A stretch of DNA of 13,382 bases from Bacillota bacterium. Lineage in GTDB: Bacteria; Bacillota_E; Sulfobacillia; Sulfobacillales; Sulfobacillaceae. The stretch is from positions 1-13,382 of the forward strand of contig JAKAAL010000033.1 in assembly GCA_021802375.1 (NCBI GenBank), written 5' to 3'. Made by a program: the position numbers and the translations under genes. Positions 1-5,923 of the stretch are shown one piece after another. Each line of letters starts with the position of its first letter. Position 1 is the first letter of the stretch. The notes below the pieces were generated by a model. The model ran no database searches, was not told the DNA's origin, and saw nothing but the letters and a program-made list of their open reading frames with translations.

Positions 1-1
1 A

Positions 2-319
2 ATCTGGGGAGGTTATTTAATTTCGCGAGGATTTAAAGTCTTTGTGGATGGCCGCACTGACTTTTATTTGCATAGCCCTGTGTTGCCAGATTACATGGCC
101 GTGAAAGATCTCACTCAAAACCCCAACCGAATTTGGCAAAAATATCAAGTGGAATATGTTCTGTGGGAACCGAAAACGGCTGTGGCTACATTTCTCAGTC
201 AAGATACTTCAGAGTGGCAGGAAGTATTTGCCGGTAAATATGCGGTGATTTATCAACATCGCGGAATATGGGGGTTAACTCCGACAATAGAAATTCGGAC
301 CGCGGGTGAGCCAACATGA
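2..319 (+). CDS. C-terminal end of an integral membrane protein, probably glycosyltransferase-like (5' partial)
   Basis: The reading frame is open from the window edge, so the true start lies upstream; an internal ATG at 44 is unlikely to be the start. The visible part begins with GGYLISRG, then KVFVDGRTDFY, and continues to a region reading VEYVLWEP and a final KYAVIYQHRG. This order (GGYLI, K-V-F-x-D-G-R-x-D-x-Y, then Y-x-V-x-Y-V-L) is the pattern I know from the extracytoplasmic C-terminal domain of large multi-pass bacterial membrane proteins related to dolichyl-phosphate-mannose-type glycosyltransferases. No membrane segment is visible in this remnant, so that part is inferred. The stop codon overlaps the next start (ATGA, 316-319), so it is probably translated in step with the decarboxylase. 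The family call is moderate; the substrate is unknown. Confidence 0.6.
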   Translation: MWGGYLISRGFKVFVDGRTDFYLHSPVLPDYMAVKDLTQNPNRIWQKYQVEYVLWEPKTAVATFLSQDTSEWQEVFAGKYAVIYQHRGIWGLTPTIEIRTAGEPT

Positions 320-1692
320 ATCAAATGCCGCTGGTGGACGCCATTAAGGCACACTTGTCTGAAAAAAAACAGCAGTGGCACACGCCTGGGCATAGACCCA
401 TCTTGCCGTTGGATGGTTCATGGCTAAATTGGGCTTACGACCTCACCGAAGTGGGAGCATTAACCCCCACTAATGATCGTACGGACCCTATTTCGCAATC
501 GACACAGCGGATGGCGGAAATTTTCGGGGTGAAGCGATCATGGTATTCGGTCCAGGGAGCCTCCCTACCAGTGACAGCTGCAATTTTGGCTGCCACTGCT
601 AGGCGTGGAACATCCGTGGTTATTGAGCGAACCTGTCATCGCTCGGCACTATCAGCTTTGATTATTGGCGGATTGGAACCCCACTGGATTTATCCCACTC
701 AGCCATTTCATGGAGCTTGTCCGAATCAAATTCTCGAGGCTTTGACCCCAAACACTGCCGCATTAATATTAACCCGGCCAACCTATGACGGAGTAGCCTC
801 CGACATTGCATCGGTTATCGAAGTAGCTCATAGGTTTTCGGTGCCGGTGGTGGTTGACGAAGCTCACGGCACTCATTGGTATGGCCGACAGGGGTACCCC
901 GTGTCGGCTCTTGAATTGGGAGCCGATTTGGTGGCCCATGGAGCACATAAAACAGAACCCGTGTTAACCCAGGCAGGGCTTTTGCATGCACAGGGAGATT
1001 TGGTTGCGATAGAGGACGTGGATTTGTGGTGGCACCTATTATCGACCTCAAGCCCTTCATATTTATTGATGAGTTCGCTCGACGCCTACCAGGCGCTGCG
1101 TCGTGACCCGGGATGGACGTCGCGATGGGAAATGATGGCGCTTCAAACCCGTGCATTATGGCACCAATTTCCCGAAATTAATATATTACAAGCCCAAATA
1201 GAGAAAAGTGCCGACGGTACCCAGGTGGATCCTGCTAAGATGACATTGATGGGTAATGGGTCTCAAATACGGGAGGTGGTTGAACAATGGGGATGGGCGG
1301 AGAAGACGGAACCAGGGGCTGTGACATTGATTTTCTCACCGACAGGGAAGCTATCCGTGGTACACTCCATGTTAAGCACTCTCAAATATCTGGCGATAAC
1401 GTCAACGCCAAAACATCTTGTAATGCCGAAACCCATAATGCAGGCAACTCCACGGGACGCCTTTATGCACGGTCCTCCCGTGACCGTCGACTTGAGAGAA
1501 GCGGTGGGGCGCATTGCGCACCGCCCACTGGTGCCTTATCCCCCGGGAATTCCTTTAGTGCAACCGGGAGAACAAATTACCGAGGAAGTGGTAAATTGGA
1601 TCGAAGCGTGGCAAACAATCCACGCGGGGTTCATTGAGGGTTTAGATGCAGCAGACGGGCTTCAGGGAGGATGGGTATGGGTGGTGAAGTAG
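316..1692 (+). CDS. yaaO: PLP-dependent Orn/Lys/Arg decarboxylase family protein (YaaO/SpeA type)
   Basis: A fold-type I pyridoxal-phosphate enzyme of 458 residues, the size of the short Gram-positive members of this family. Motifs in order: HTPGH at 22-26; VDEAHGTHWYG at 180-190, where D181 should pair with the PLP ring nitrogen; AHGAHKTEPVLTQ at 207-219, with K212 the expected Schiff-base lysine; and STSSPSYLLMSSLDA at 243-257, all characteristic of the family. Known members decarboxylate arginine or lysine on the polyamine route. The substrate of this one cannot be read from the sequence, and in B. subtilis the paralogue beside tmk (yaaO) is not the well-characterised arginine decarboxylase. 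The ATG overlaps the upstream stop as ATGA. Its 3' end overlaps tmk by 16 bases. The position directly before tmk matches the Bacillus yaaO-tmk order. Confidence 0.88.
   Translation: MNQMPLVDAIKAHLSEKKQQWHTPGHRPILPLDGSWLNWAYDLTEVGALTPTNDRTDPISQSTQRMAEIFGVKRSWYSVQGASLPVTAAILAATARRGTSVVIERTCHRSALSALIIGGLEPHWIYPTQPFHGACPNQILEALTPNTAALILTRPTYDGVASDIASVIEVAHRFSVPVVVDEAHGTHWYGRQGYPVSALELGADLVAHGAHKTEPVLTQAGLLHAQGDLVAIEDVDLWWHLLSTSSPSYLLMSSLDAYQALRRDPGWTSRWEMMALQTRALWHQFPEINILQAQIEKSADGTQVDPAKMTLMGNGSQIREVVEQWGWAEKTEPGAVTLIFSPTGKLSVVHSMLSTLKYLAITSTPKHLVMPKPIMQATPRDAFMHGPPVTVDLREAVGRIAHRPLVPYPPGIPLVQPGEQITEEVVNWIEAWQTIHAGFIEGLDAADGLQGGWVWVVK
1665..1670 (+). promoter_or_regulatory. Ribosome binding site deciding the tmk start
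   Basis: GGGAGG sits immediately before an ATG at 1671, with no spacing at all, but six bases before a second in-frame ATG at 1677. Normal Shine-Dalgarno geometry therefore favours 1677 as the tmk start. Confidence 0.6.
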
Positions 1693-2309
1693 TGCGGCAA
1701 GGCCTCTTGATCTCGTTCGAAGGAGTAGAAAAGGTCGGCAAATCGACGCAAATCTTATTATTGAGCCAATGGCTTCATGAGCAGAACATCGAAACCGTGG
1801 TATTGCGTGAACCGGGAGGGACCGTTTTGGGAGAAACATTGCGCCAAGTGATTTTGCACGATGTGGCCATTGCGAGTCCTTGGGCGGAACTTTTGGTGTT
1901 TGCGGGTGCGCGAGCGGAACTGACGGAAACCGTGATTCGTCCTCATTTGGCGGATGGTTCAGTGGTCATTGTGGACCGCTTCATCGATTCCAGTGTCGCG
2001 TATCAAGGTTATGGGAGGGGATTGCCCCTTGAGGACGTCAAAACGATTAATCGGTTGGCAACACGAGGTTTGGAGCCGGATCTAACATTTTGGTTGCAAG
2101 GGCCAGGGTTCGATACCGAGGTTCAGCCGGATCAAATCGAGTCGCGCGATGCATCCTATTTTCGCCGTGTGTCGGAGGGTTATCGAGAGCTTGCCCTGCG
2201 CAATTCAGCTAGGTGGCGTATTGTCGATGCCACGCAACCGATGGGAGACGTTTTTGAAGCCATTTGTCAAGACCTAGAGCCCTGGATAAACACTCTTCGA
2301 GGAGGTTAA
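1677..2309 (+). CDS. tmk: Thymidylate kinase
   Basis: Phosphorylates dTMP to dTDP in the cytoplasm for DNA synthesis. The P-loop reads SFEGVEKVGKSTQ, near the N-terminus. The dTMP-binding DR-x-D-SS motif is VDRFIDSSVAYQGYGRG. RRVSEGYRELAL follows the LID. The length of 210 residues is typical. The start at 1677 is chosen because the GGGAGG at 1665-1670 is correctly spaced for it; 1671 would also be in frame. It overlaps the decarboxylase gene by 16 bases. Odd feature: the P-loop carries a lysine where type I enzymes such as human dTMP kinase carry an arginine (EGVDRAGKS). The LID segment (FDTEVQPDQIESRD) lacks the usual ERAR and DRxE arginines of bacterial type II enzymes. The family call is secure; the mechanistic class is inference. 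Confidence 0.95.
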   Translation: MGGEVVRQGLLISFEGVEKVGKSTQILLLSQWLHEQNIETVVLREPGGTVLGETLRQVILHDVAIASPWAELLVFAGARAELTETVIRPHLADGSVVIVDRFIDSSVAYQGYGRGLPLEDVKTINRLATRGLEPDLTFWLQGPGFDTEVQPDQIESRDASYFRRVSEGYRELALRNSARWRIVDATQPMGDVFEAICQDLEPWINTLRGG

Positions 2310-2313
2310 CAGT

Positions 2314-2640
2314 GTGAAACTAGTTATTGCCATATTGCAGGATAAAGATGCTGGCCAAGCAGTCAGCGAGTTGAATCGCCGCGGCTTTAGGGCCACAAAA
2401 CTTGCGAGCACCGGGGGATTTCTGCGCGAAGGCAACACCACCATTCTCGCTGGTGTGCAAGAGCAAGATGTGGAACAGGTGGTCACGGTATTGCGACGTA
2501 CCTGTTCGGTTCGCCATGAAACGCTAACGCCACAAAGCCCTAGTCATAGCGGGGAACCTTATGTGCCCTTTCCGGTGGAGGTGACTGTGGGCGGCGCGAC
2601 AGTATTTGTCGTTGACGTGGACCGGTATGAAAAATTTTAG
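2314..2640 (+). CDS. darA: Cyclic di-AMP receptor, PII-like (DarA/PstA/YaaQ)
   Basis: A 108-residue PII-like signalling protein. The core GFRATKLASTGGFLREGNTT (24-43) and the ending YVPFPVEVTVGGATVFVVDVDRY are near-identical in pattern to DarA/PstA of Bacillus and Staphylococcus, which trimerise and bind c-di-AMP in pockets that use this segment. The downstream output of the receptor is not settled in the family. It starts at GTG 2314 with GGAGG at 2301-2305, overlapping the end of tmk. Its stop overlaps holB by 14 bases. Position between tmk and holB is the same as yaaQ in B. subtilis, except that yaaR is missing. The gene implies that the organism makes c-di-AMP; no cyclase gene is in this window. 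Confidence 0.95.
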   Translation: MKLVIAILQDKDAGQAVSELNRRGFRATKLASTGGFLREGNTTILAGVQEQDVEQVVTVLRRTCSVRHETLTPQSPSHSGEPYVPFPVEVTVGGATVFVVDVDRYEKF

Positions 2641-3352
2641 CCATCAAGACCTGAGCCGACTAGGTTCCTGGCCGCTGATAGCTGGTCCTTTTGCCGCAGG
2701 GTTATTTCCGCAAAGCGCCTTGGTGGTTTCCAGTACCCCTGGGTTGGAGCCTGGGTTGTCTTTGTGCCACGCTCTTTTATGCGAAGAGCGTGAAACTAGT
2801 TCAACGTGCCGATGCCGTTCTTGCCAAACTGATTTTATGGGCCACCCCGATATTCACCTCTTGAGTCCTAGCCCTCACACCATTAAAGTGACCGATGTGC
2901 GGATGGCCGTGCAATCACTGCTTTATCGCCCTTTGTGGTCTCCGGTACGAATTATTTGGATTCAGGCAGCAGAAACCTTGACGCCCGAATCGGCGAACCT
3001 TTTGCTCAAAGCGGTGGAAGAGCCGGCCGCGTACGTGCATTTCGTGTTGACAACCAATAATCCGGATCAGGTGTTGCCCACCATTCGTAGCCGATGCCAG
3101 CGTTTTGTAATAGCGGAGCCGGACCGCCAACCAATAGACTCATTGCCTCAAGACTGGATGATGGTCCGCCCTCTATTACCAGACCATGTGGTACAAGCAG
3201 CTCGTTTTGCCCGGGTGCAATTTCGCCAATCCCATCAGCGTCAGTGGTTAGGAGTTTGGGAAGACTTGTGGCAAGCTTATGATGCGCTTGCGGCAAACGC
3301 CAATCAAGATATTGTGAGAGAGCGTCTGAGGCAGTTGTGGATACGACGCTAG
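2627..3352 (+). CDS. holB: DNA polymerase III delta' subunit, short form
   Basis: Clamp-loader subunit. Features seen: C52-x8-C61-x-C63-x2-C66 zinc module followed by GHPDIHLL (72-79); ANLLLKAVEEP (123-133); FVLTTNNPDQVLPTIRSRCQ (139-158), which includes the SRC motif at 155-157. There is no Walker A GKT near residues 35-45 (STPGLEPGLS), which fits delta' rather than tau/gamma. I chose ATG 2627, which overlaps darA; an in-frame TTG at 2606 would add seven residues. Two oddities. At 241 residues it is well short of the usual 310-330, with only about 84 residues after SRC, so the C-terminal collar is reduced. The zinc module has one residue fewer than the usual C-x8-C-x2-C-x2-C spacing. Its 3' end overlaps the next gene by 16 bases. 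Confidence 0.88.
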   Translation: MKNFSHQDLSRLGSWPLIAGPFAAGLFPQSALVVSSTPGLEPGLSLCHALLCEERETSSTCRCRSCQTDFMGHPDIHLLSPSPHTIKVTDVRMAVQSLLYRPLWSPVRIIWIQAAETLTPESANLLLKAVEEPAAYVHFVLTTNNPDQVLPTIRSRCQRFVIAEPDRQPIDSLPQDWMMVRPLLPDHVVQAARFARVQFRQSHQRQWLGVWEDLWQAYDALAANANQDIVRERLRQLWIRR

Positions 3353-3675
3353 AACTAGAAGAGACGGGATGGCGGGTCTACGTTATTCGCTGCGGAGATG
3401 ATACCTTCTATACCGGTATTACTACCGATGTTGAGCGGCGGTTGCGACAACACCGGCAGGGAAGCGGTGCCAAGTATACCAGGGGGCGAAATCCCCTTCA
3501 GTTGTGGTGGGCTTCGCCATCTATGACTCATCGTCAGGCGTTAGCCGTAGAGTGGCGTATGAAGCAGTGGAGCCATGCGGAAAAGGAGGCGCTGCAAAAT
3601 GGCTCAAGACAGTGTTCGGTGGGTAGATCCGGGCGTGCTTTACGTAGTGGGGACACCGATTGGCAATCTTCATGA
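3337..3675 (+). CDS. yazA: GIY-YIG nuclease-superfamily protein (YazA/UPF0213 type)
   Basis: A small single-domain protein of 112 residues. RVYVIRCGDDTFYTGITTD provides the two-part GIY-YIG signature (here YVI and YTG). ERRLRQH supplies the conserved arginine, and GAKYTRGR-x-P-L matches the YazA subgroup. The glutamate of VEWRMKQW is in the place of the catalytic acid. The cellular role of these stand-alone proteins is not established; related SLX1-type domains are structure-specific endonucleases. Start GTG 3337 lies inside holB. The last 25 or so residues (from NGSRQ on) look unlike the family and are encoded by DNA that also encodes the start of rsmI, a 77-base overlap. The position before rsmI matches yazA-yabC in B. 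subtilis. Confidence 0.85.
   Translation: MDTTLELEETGWRVYVIRCGDDTFYTGITTDVERRLRQHRQGSGAKYTRGRNPLQLWWASPSMTHRQALAVEWRMKQWSHAEKEALQNGSRQCSVGRSGRALRSGDTDWQSS
3583..3589 (+). promoter_or_regulatory. Ribosome binding site deciding the rsmI start
   Basis: AAGGAGG lies nine bases before ATG 3599 and downstream of an earlier in-frame ATG at 3575. This strongly favours 3599 as the rsmI start. The site is inside the coding sequence of the GIY-YIG gene. Confidence 0.75.
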
Positions 3676-4453
3676 CTGGTCACCCCGTGCAATACAAGTT
3701 CTGCGGGAATCCGATCTCATCCTTTGTGAGGATACTCGGGTCACTGGGCTACTCTGCCGCCGGTTTCAAATTGAAACTCCCTTGTTATCATTTCATGAAC
3801 ACAATACGCAAAGCCGCATTCCTCAGATTGCAGCCCGTCTCGCATCCGGTGAGGCCATTGCTTTGGTAAGCGACCGCGGGATGCCCAGCTTGTCGGATCC
3901 GGGAGAGGAACTTGTGGATCATCTATGGAAAACAGGGGGAAAGGTCAGTGTGATTCCTGGCCCGACGGCAGCTCTCACCGCATTTGTGGCATCAGGATTT
4001 CCTGCGCCGTTCACGTTTTGGGGATTTTTGCCACGCTCTGGAAAGGAACGGCGTGCAGCCTTGGCCGCCGTAGTGGAAAGTGCTCACACGGGGATCATCT
4101 ATGAAGCACCTCACCACTTTAAGAAGACATTGTCAGACCTAGTCGTTACAGGCAATGATGCTCGTATGGTAATGCTCGGACGCGAGATGACCAAGAAATA
4201 CGAGGAATTTTGGCGGGGTCCGCTATTGCAATTGGCCGAATTCGATCGTGAATGGCGGGGAGAAATTGTGTTAGTAATAGGGCCCAGCGATCCCGCGCCG
4301 GTGTTTGTGCCGGAGTGGAGCGATTTGCGGTTACGTGTCCTAGAATTGGTAGCACAAGGCGTCGCGCAAAAAGAGGCGATACGTCGCATCGCCTCCGAAT
4401 TTTCTCTGTCTAAACGAGAACTCTATCGTTTTGTCGTTAGCCAAGAGCATTAA
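3599..4453 (+). CDS. rsmI: 16S rRNA (cytidine-1402-2'-O) methyltransferase
   Basis: SAM-dependent methyltransferase (tetrapyrrole-methylase fold) that adds the 2'-O-methyl group to C1402 in the ribosomal decoding centre. Motifs in order (284 residues): YVVGTPIGNLHD 15-26, LCEDTRVTG 42-50, SFHEHNTQSR 64-73, VIPGPTAALTA 118-128, GFLPRSGKERR 142-152, REMTKKYEEFWRG 195-207 and GEIVLVIG 221-228. The C-terminal SLSKRELY at 269-276 is the usual small helical domain. The start at ATG 3599 is set by AAGGAGG. Odd: the strongly conserved SDAGTP loop reads SDRGMP at 91-96, and YESPHR reads YEAPHH at 168-173. Whether these lower activity is unknown. The stop codon overlaps the abrB stop by three bases on the other strand. 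Confidence 0.93.
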   Translation: MAQDSVRWVDPGVLYVVGTPIGNLHDWSPRAIQVLRESDLILCEDTRVTGLLCRRFQIETPLLSFHEHNTQSRIPQIAARLASGEAIALVSDRGMPSLSDPGEELVDHLWKTGGKVSVIPGPTAALTAFVASGFPAPFTFWGFLPRSGKERRAALAAVVESAHTGIIYEAPHHFKKTLSDLVVTGNDARMVMLGREMTKKYEEFWRGPLLQLAEFDREWRGEIVLVIGPSDPAPVFVPEWSDLRLRVLELVAQGVAQKEAIRRIASEFSLSKRELYRFVVSQEH

Positions 4454-4698
4454 ACGGCTTCGATGTTCAGATTGACGACACAGTCGTGGCAAACGTTTTT
4501 CCCGCGATATACTTCGATGTTCTCCGCGTTACCACAAAAAATGCAAGCGGGCTCATATTTGCGTAGGATGATTTTTTCACCGTCTACGTATATTTCCAAA
4601 GAATCCTTGTCGCTGATGTTCAGTGTGCGTCGGAGTTCGATAGGCAATACTACGCGGCCTAGCTCGTCCACCCGACGGACAATGCCGGTTGACTTCAT
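4450..4698 (-). CDS. abrB: AbrB-family transition-state regulator with C-terminal Cys4 module
   Basis: DNA-binding regulator with an N-terminal swapped-hairpin AbrB domain. MKSTGIVRRVDELGRVVLPI then ELRRTLNI, IYVDGEKIILRKY nearly match B. subtilis AbrB, which represses many stationary-phase genes. The C-terminus instead carries CIFCG and CHDC (C-x2-C, 13 residues, C-x2-C), probably a zinc ribbon, as in many clostridial AbrB proteins. I chose ATG 4698 (82 residues) because GAGGTG at 4710-4705 is properly spaced; a GTG at 4707 would add MNR but overlaps that site. It runs convergent to rsmI with overlapping stops, and no terminator hairpin is visible between them. It has its own promoter at 4736-4765. 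Autoregulation, known for B. subtilis abrB, is possible but unproven here. Confidence 0.93.
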   Translation of the reverse strand: MKSTGIVRRVDELGRVVLPIELRRTLNISDKDSLEIYVDGEKIILRKYEPACIFCGNAENIEVYRGKNVCHDCVVNLNIEAV

Positions 4699-4704
4699 TC
4701 TGTT

Positions 4705-4710
4705 CACCTC
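4705..4710 (-). promoter_or_regulatory. Ribosome binding site deciding the abrB start
   Basis: On the minus strand GAGGTG lies six bases before ATG 4698. An upstream in-frame GTG at 4707 lies within this site, so it cannot easily use it. Confidence 0.65.
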
Positions 4711-4735
4711 ACTTCTTCGACATTTGGCTACCAGG

Positions 4736-4765
4736 ACTATACCAGAAATTCCAATTTATAGTCAA
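4736..4765 (-). promoter_or_regulatory. Sigma-A-type promoter of abrB with extended -10
   Basis: On the minus strand, TTGACT (4765-4760) is followed by an 18-base spacer and TATAGT (4741-4736). The -10 is preceded by TGG, which makes an extended -10 (TGGTATAGT). It lies about 40 bases upstream of the abrB start, leaving a short leader. This is the clearest promoter in the window. Confidence 0.75.
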
Positions 4766-5142
4766 TCCCTTGTTGGTATTTGTCGACGAAAGGCGAAATT
4801 TATAGGAACCTGATACCCGTGCAAATCAAGACAACGATTTTACATTGGGCGCACTCTATGCTGGGCCTAACCAGCGGTCGACGAGATCGAACCTGGGGTG
4901 TGGATTACGAAAGTCGGCAATTTTGTTTCTGGAATGAAGCAGGGCTAAATGACCCAAACGCAACTCAGTCGCTCGAGAAGGCGGTCCTGTGGTCCCAGAC
5001 CCACTCGCGCGAAGGGGGATTGGCTTAAGCGCTGAGGTATGCTTCGGGAGCGTTGATACTGCGGGCATCCTCTTTCAGAACAACTGATTTGGCTGATGGA
5101 CTGCGCATGCCTTGGAACTTTCATTTTGTATAGGTAGGCTAA
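4766..5142. other. Intergenic stretch, little recognisable
   Basis: Apart from the doubtful 69-codon frame, I see no RNA gene, repeat or mobile-element end in this stretch between the abrB promoter and the hairpin after the HxlR-family gene. Confidence 0.5.
4819..5028 (+). CDS. Doubtful small ORF, unknown
   Basis: A 69-codon open frame from GTG 4819, preceded by a weak AGGA 11 bases upstream; a TTG at 4780 would extend it to 82 residues. The product is hydrophilic, with several tryptophans (HWAHSM, RTWGVDY, FCFWNEAG), and I recognise no family. It has no membrane segment or motif. It stands alone between abrB and the HxlR-family gene, with no plus-strand promoter I can see. It may be chance, and it is listed because it is the only candidate gene in the stretch 4710-5172. 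Confidence 0.22.
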   Translation: MQIKTTILHWAHSMLGLTSGRRDRTWGVDYESRQFCFWNEAGLNDPNATQSLEKAVLWSQTHSREGGLA

Positions 5143-5162
5143 CACTCCTGCTACCCGGAGTG
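5143..5162 (-). terminator. Hairpin downstream of the HxlR-family gene, possible weak terminator
   Basis: CACTCC and GGAGTG form a perfect six-base-pair stem with an eight-base loop, starting about ten bases beyond the stop codon of the minus-strand regulator gene. No proper T-run follows on the minus strand (only TTAG), so intrinsic termination is uncertain. Confidence 0.35.
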
Positions 5163-5172
5163 CATGTCCAGT

Positions 5173-5517
5173 TTATTTTGGGATCGGATGAATCGTCGAC
5201 ATCGGCTGAGGAGGCCTGACCCATTGTGCGCCCCATTGACGAAGTACATCTATGACATCGGACAGGGTAGCGCCAGCATCCGTTAACGCATATTCTACCC
5301 GTAAAGGGACCTCGGGATATACCGTACGGGTTAAAATACCATCCTGTTCTAATTCACGCAGTCGCAGTGAAAGCGTCTTGGGGCTCACACCACCCAAAGA
5401 TTTGCGCAATTCGCCAAAACGCTTGGGACCCGTCATTAGGTCTCTTAAAATCAGCAACGTCCATTTGCCGCCGATGACCCTAAGCGCGGTTTCTACGGGG
5501 CAGACTTCATCGCCCAT
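5173..5517 (-). CDS. HxlR-family winged-helix transcriptional regulator
   Basis: A one-domain dimeric DNA-binding regulator of 114 residues. Family signatures: CPVE with C6 near the N-terminus; IGGKWTLLILRDL (15-27); GPKRFGELRKSLGGVSPKTLS, the recognition-helix region; LRELEQDGILTR; and the wing YPEVPLRVEYALTDAG. In YodB and its relatives, an N-terminal cysteine at this place senses quinones, aldehydes or disulfide stress, so C6 may act as a redox sensor; this is inference. The start at ATG 5517 is chosen because GAGGGTG lies about five bases upstream; an in-frame ATG at 5547 would add ten residues. It has no divergent partner gene: the DNA next to its promoter holds only a decayed transporter fragment. 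Its target is therefore unclear and may include the operon beyond. Confidence 0.88.
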   Translation of the reverse strand: MGDEVCPVETALRVIGGKWTLLILRDLMTGPKRFGELRKSLGGVSPKTLSLRLRELEQDGILTRTVYPEVPLRVEYALTDAGATLSDVIDVLRQWGAQWVRPPQPMSTIHPIPK

Positions 5518-5569
5518 GACTTCACCCTCTTTGCAATCAACTAACATCCCTGTGGAGTAGCATTACTTC

Positions 5570-5575
5570 ATTATA
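5570..5575 (-). promoter_or_regulatory. Probable -10 element of the HxlR-family gene
   Basis: A perfect TATAAT on the minus strand, about 50 bases upstream of the chosen start. No good -35 stands 16-18 bases further up. AGTA-n4-TACT (5556-5567), a small inverted repeat just downstream of this -10, could be an operator for autoregulation, but it is too short to be sure. A second minus-strand TATAAT occurs at 5614-5619. Confidence 0.4.
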
Positions 5576-5923
5576 CCTTGAGCACGAAAGATTAAGGGAA
5601 AAAAGACAGGTTAATTATACTGTGCGCGTCCAATTTAACGTTTTAGGCAACGGACATAAACCGCTGAAACTGGAGGTTCAGCAAGGCATCGAGACGTGAT
5701 TGGTGCTCTGTTGACGTGTTGGCCAAACACGTGGAGATCGCGTCCCAAAACGCGGGGAACTTCACGTAATAGAGGTAGTCCCTCCGGTGGGCAACCCCCA
5801 CCCCGGTTGTCAGACCTGTTGCTCATAGTCTACCACGCGGCCCGTCGCATTGCATGGCAAGCGCAAAAAATCGGTAGCGAAAGGAGCCATCACAGTCTTA
5901 GCCGGCCGACCAGTACCCATTGC
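5576..5923. other. Gene-poor stretch, probable decayed DNA
   Basis: No intact gene, RNA gene or insertion-sequence end is visible. Short open segments occur on both strands, including two abutting minus-strand segments (5813-5956 and 5646-5822) with gene-like codons, but none matches a family I know. Next to the livF relic, this is best read as eroded coding DNA. Confidence 0.4.

Noticed and set aside
44..319. ATG 44 as the start of a complete 91-residue gene
   Set aside because: The frame stays open back to the window edge with a family-like GGYLISRG-K-V-F segment before it, so the gene is 5' partial.
815..1156. 113-codon minus-strand open frame inside the decarboxylase gene
   Set aside because: It lies wholly antisense to a gene with clear motifs and has no ribosome binding site or recognisable product.
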